Shown in pieces: positions 63,866 to 64,000 of a DNA stretch of 64,000 bases. The notes beneath the pieces were generated by a model. That model saw only the letters and a list, made by a program, of their open reading frames with translations. It was not told where the DNA came from and did not search any database. The stretch's first letter is position 1; each line of letters starts with the position of its first letter. Where the stretch lies: assembly GCA_905221605.1 (NCBI GenBank), contig CAJNDS010002081.1, forward strand, positions 159,501 to 223,500, given 5' to 3'. Source of the DNA: Symbiodinium natans. Lineage: Eukaryota > Sar > Dinophyceae > Suessiales > Symbiodiniaceae. Both the position numbers and the translations under genes were made by a program.

Positions 63866-64000
63866 AGTAACACAGTTTGCTCAAAACATGTGGGGTTGAA
63901 ACATACTCACGTTCATGAGAATCCTAGTCGAAGTACACCATTTTCCGCTGCTCGCATGGACACTCTCGGCAATCATGTCACTGATCAGTGCCTGGTTTCG

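Overview
The window is a eukaryotic nuclear segment carrying one complete-looking integrated virus-like element. The host DNA is GC-rich and is broken up every 1-3 kb by arrays of the heptamer TTTAGGG (also CCCTAAA, and the octamer TTTTAGGG). Its genes have introns. The plant/algal-type telomere motif, its wide dispersal and the intron-containing genes suggest an alga or other protist. A dinoflagellate is my first guess and a cryptophyte or related alga an alternative; the sequence alone does not settle it.

Region 1 (1-1455) is host DNA with TTTAGGG/TTTTAGGG arrays and no gene I can support. Region 2 (1456-23382) is a 21.9-kb AT-rich element of the Polinton / Polinton-like virus (PLV) type. 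It has terminal inverted repeats (TIRs) of about 760 bp, ends AG...CT, and a 5-bp target duplication AGATA (TAGATA if one ambiguous terminal base is counted). It encodes a double-jelly-roll major capsid protein, a penton-like minor capsid protein, an A32-type packaging ATPase, a DDE (rve) integrase, a 1,282-aa fusion of a family-B DNA polymerase with a superfamily-1 helicase, a tail-fibre-like protein with an S74 self-cleaving chaperone, a lipase-like protein, three GIY-YIG nucleases and about a dozen small proteins. The two outermost genes are paralogues facing outward with near-identical upstream DNA. Most structural genes have a TCTAA motif 6-18 nt before the ATG, and many gene ends carry AT-rich hairpins. 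All but one of the intact reading frames end in TAA. Three virion genes are interrupted: the capsid gene and the 14666-15698 gene each hold one extra base, and the 15719-16489 gene holds an in-frame TGA. This copy is therefore either slightly decayed or carries sequencing errors.

Region 3 (23388-64000) is host DNA. Two genes are convincing: a 12-helix major facilitator transporter (25334-26894, minus, one 79-bp GT-AG intron) and a family S28 serine carboxypeptidase spread over about ten exons (about 58735-63363, minus). Other stretches hold exon-like fragments, telomere-type arrays, a 140-bp MITE-like foldback, a dispersed 100-190-bp repeat with GGGGGTTT ends, a pair of 332-bp direct repeats, a 0.7-kb tandem array, an AGTAAT-rich microsatellite and other simple repeats.

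In the element, the capsid, penton, ATPase and fibre would build and fill a particle, the polymerase-helicase would copy the genome (probably from the TIRs), and the integrase would insert it. The host genes have no visible functional link to it.
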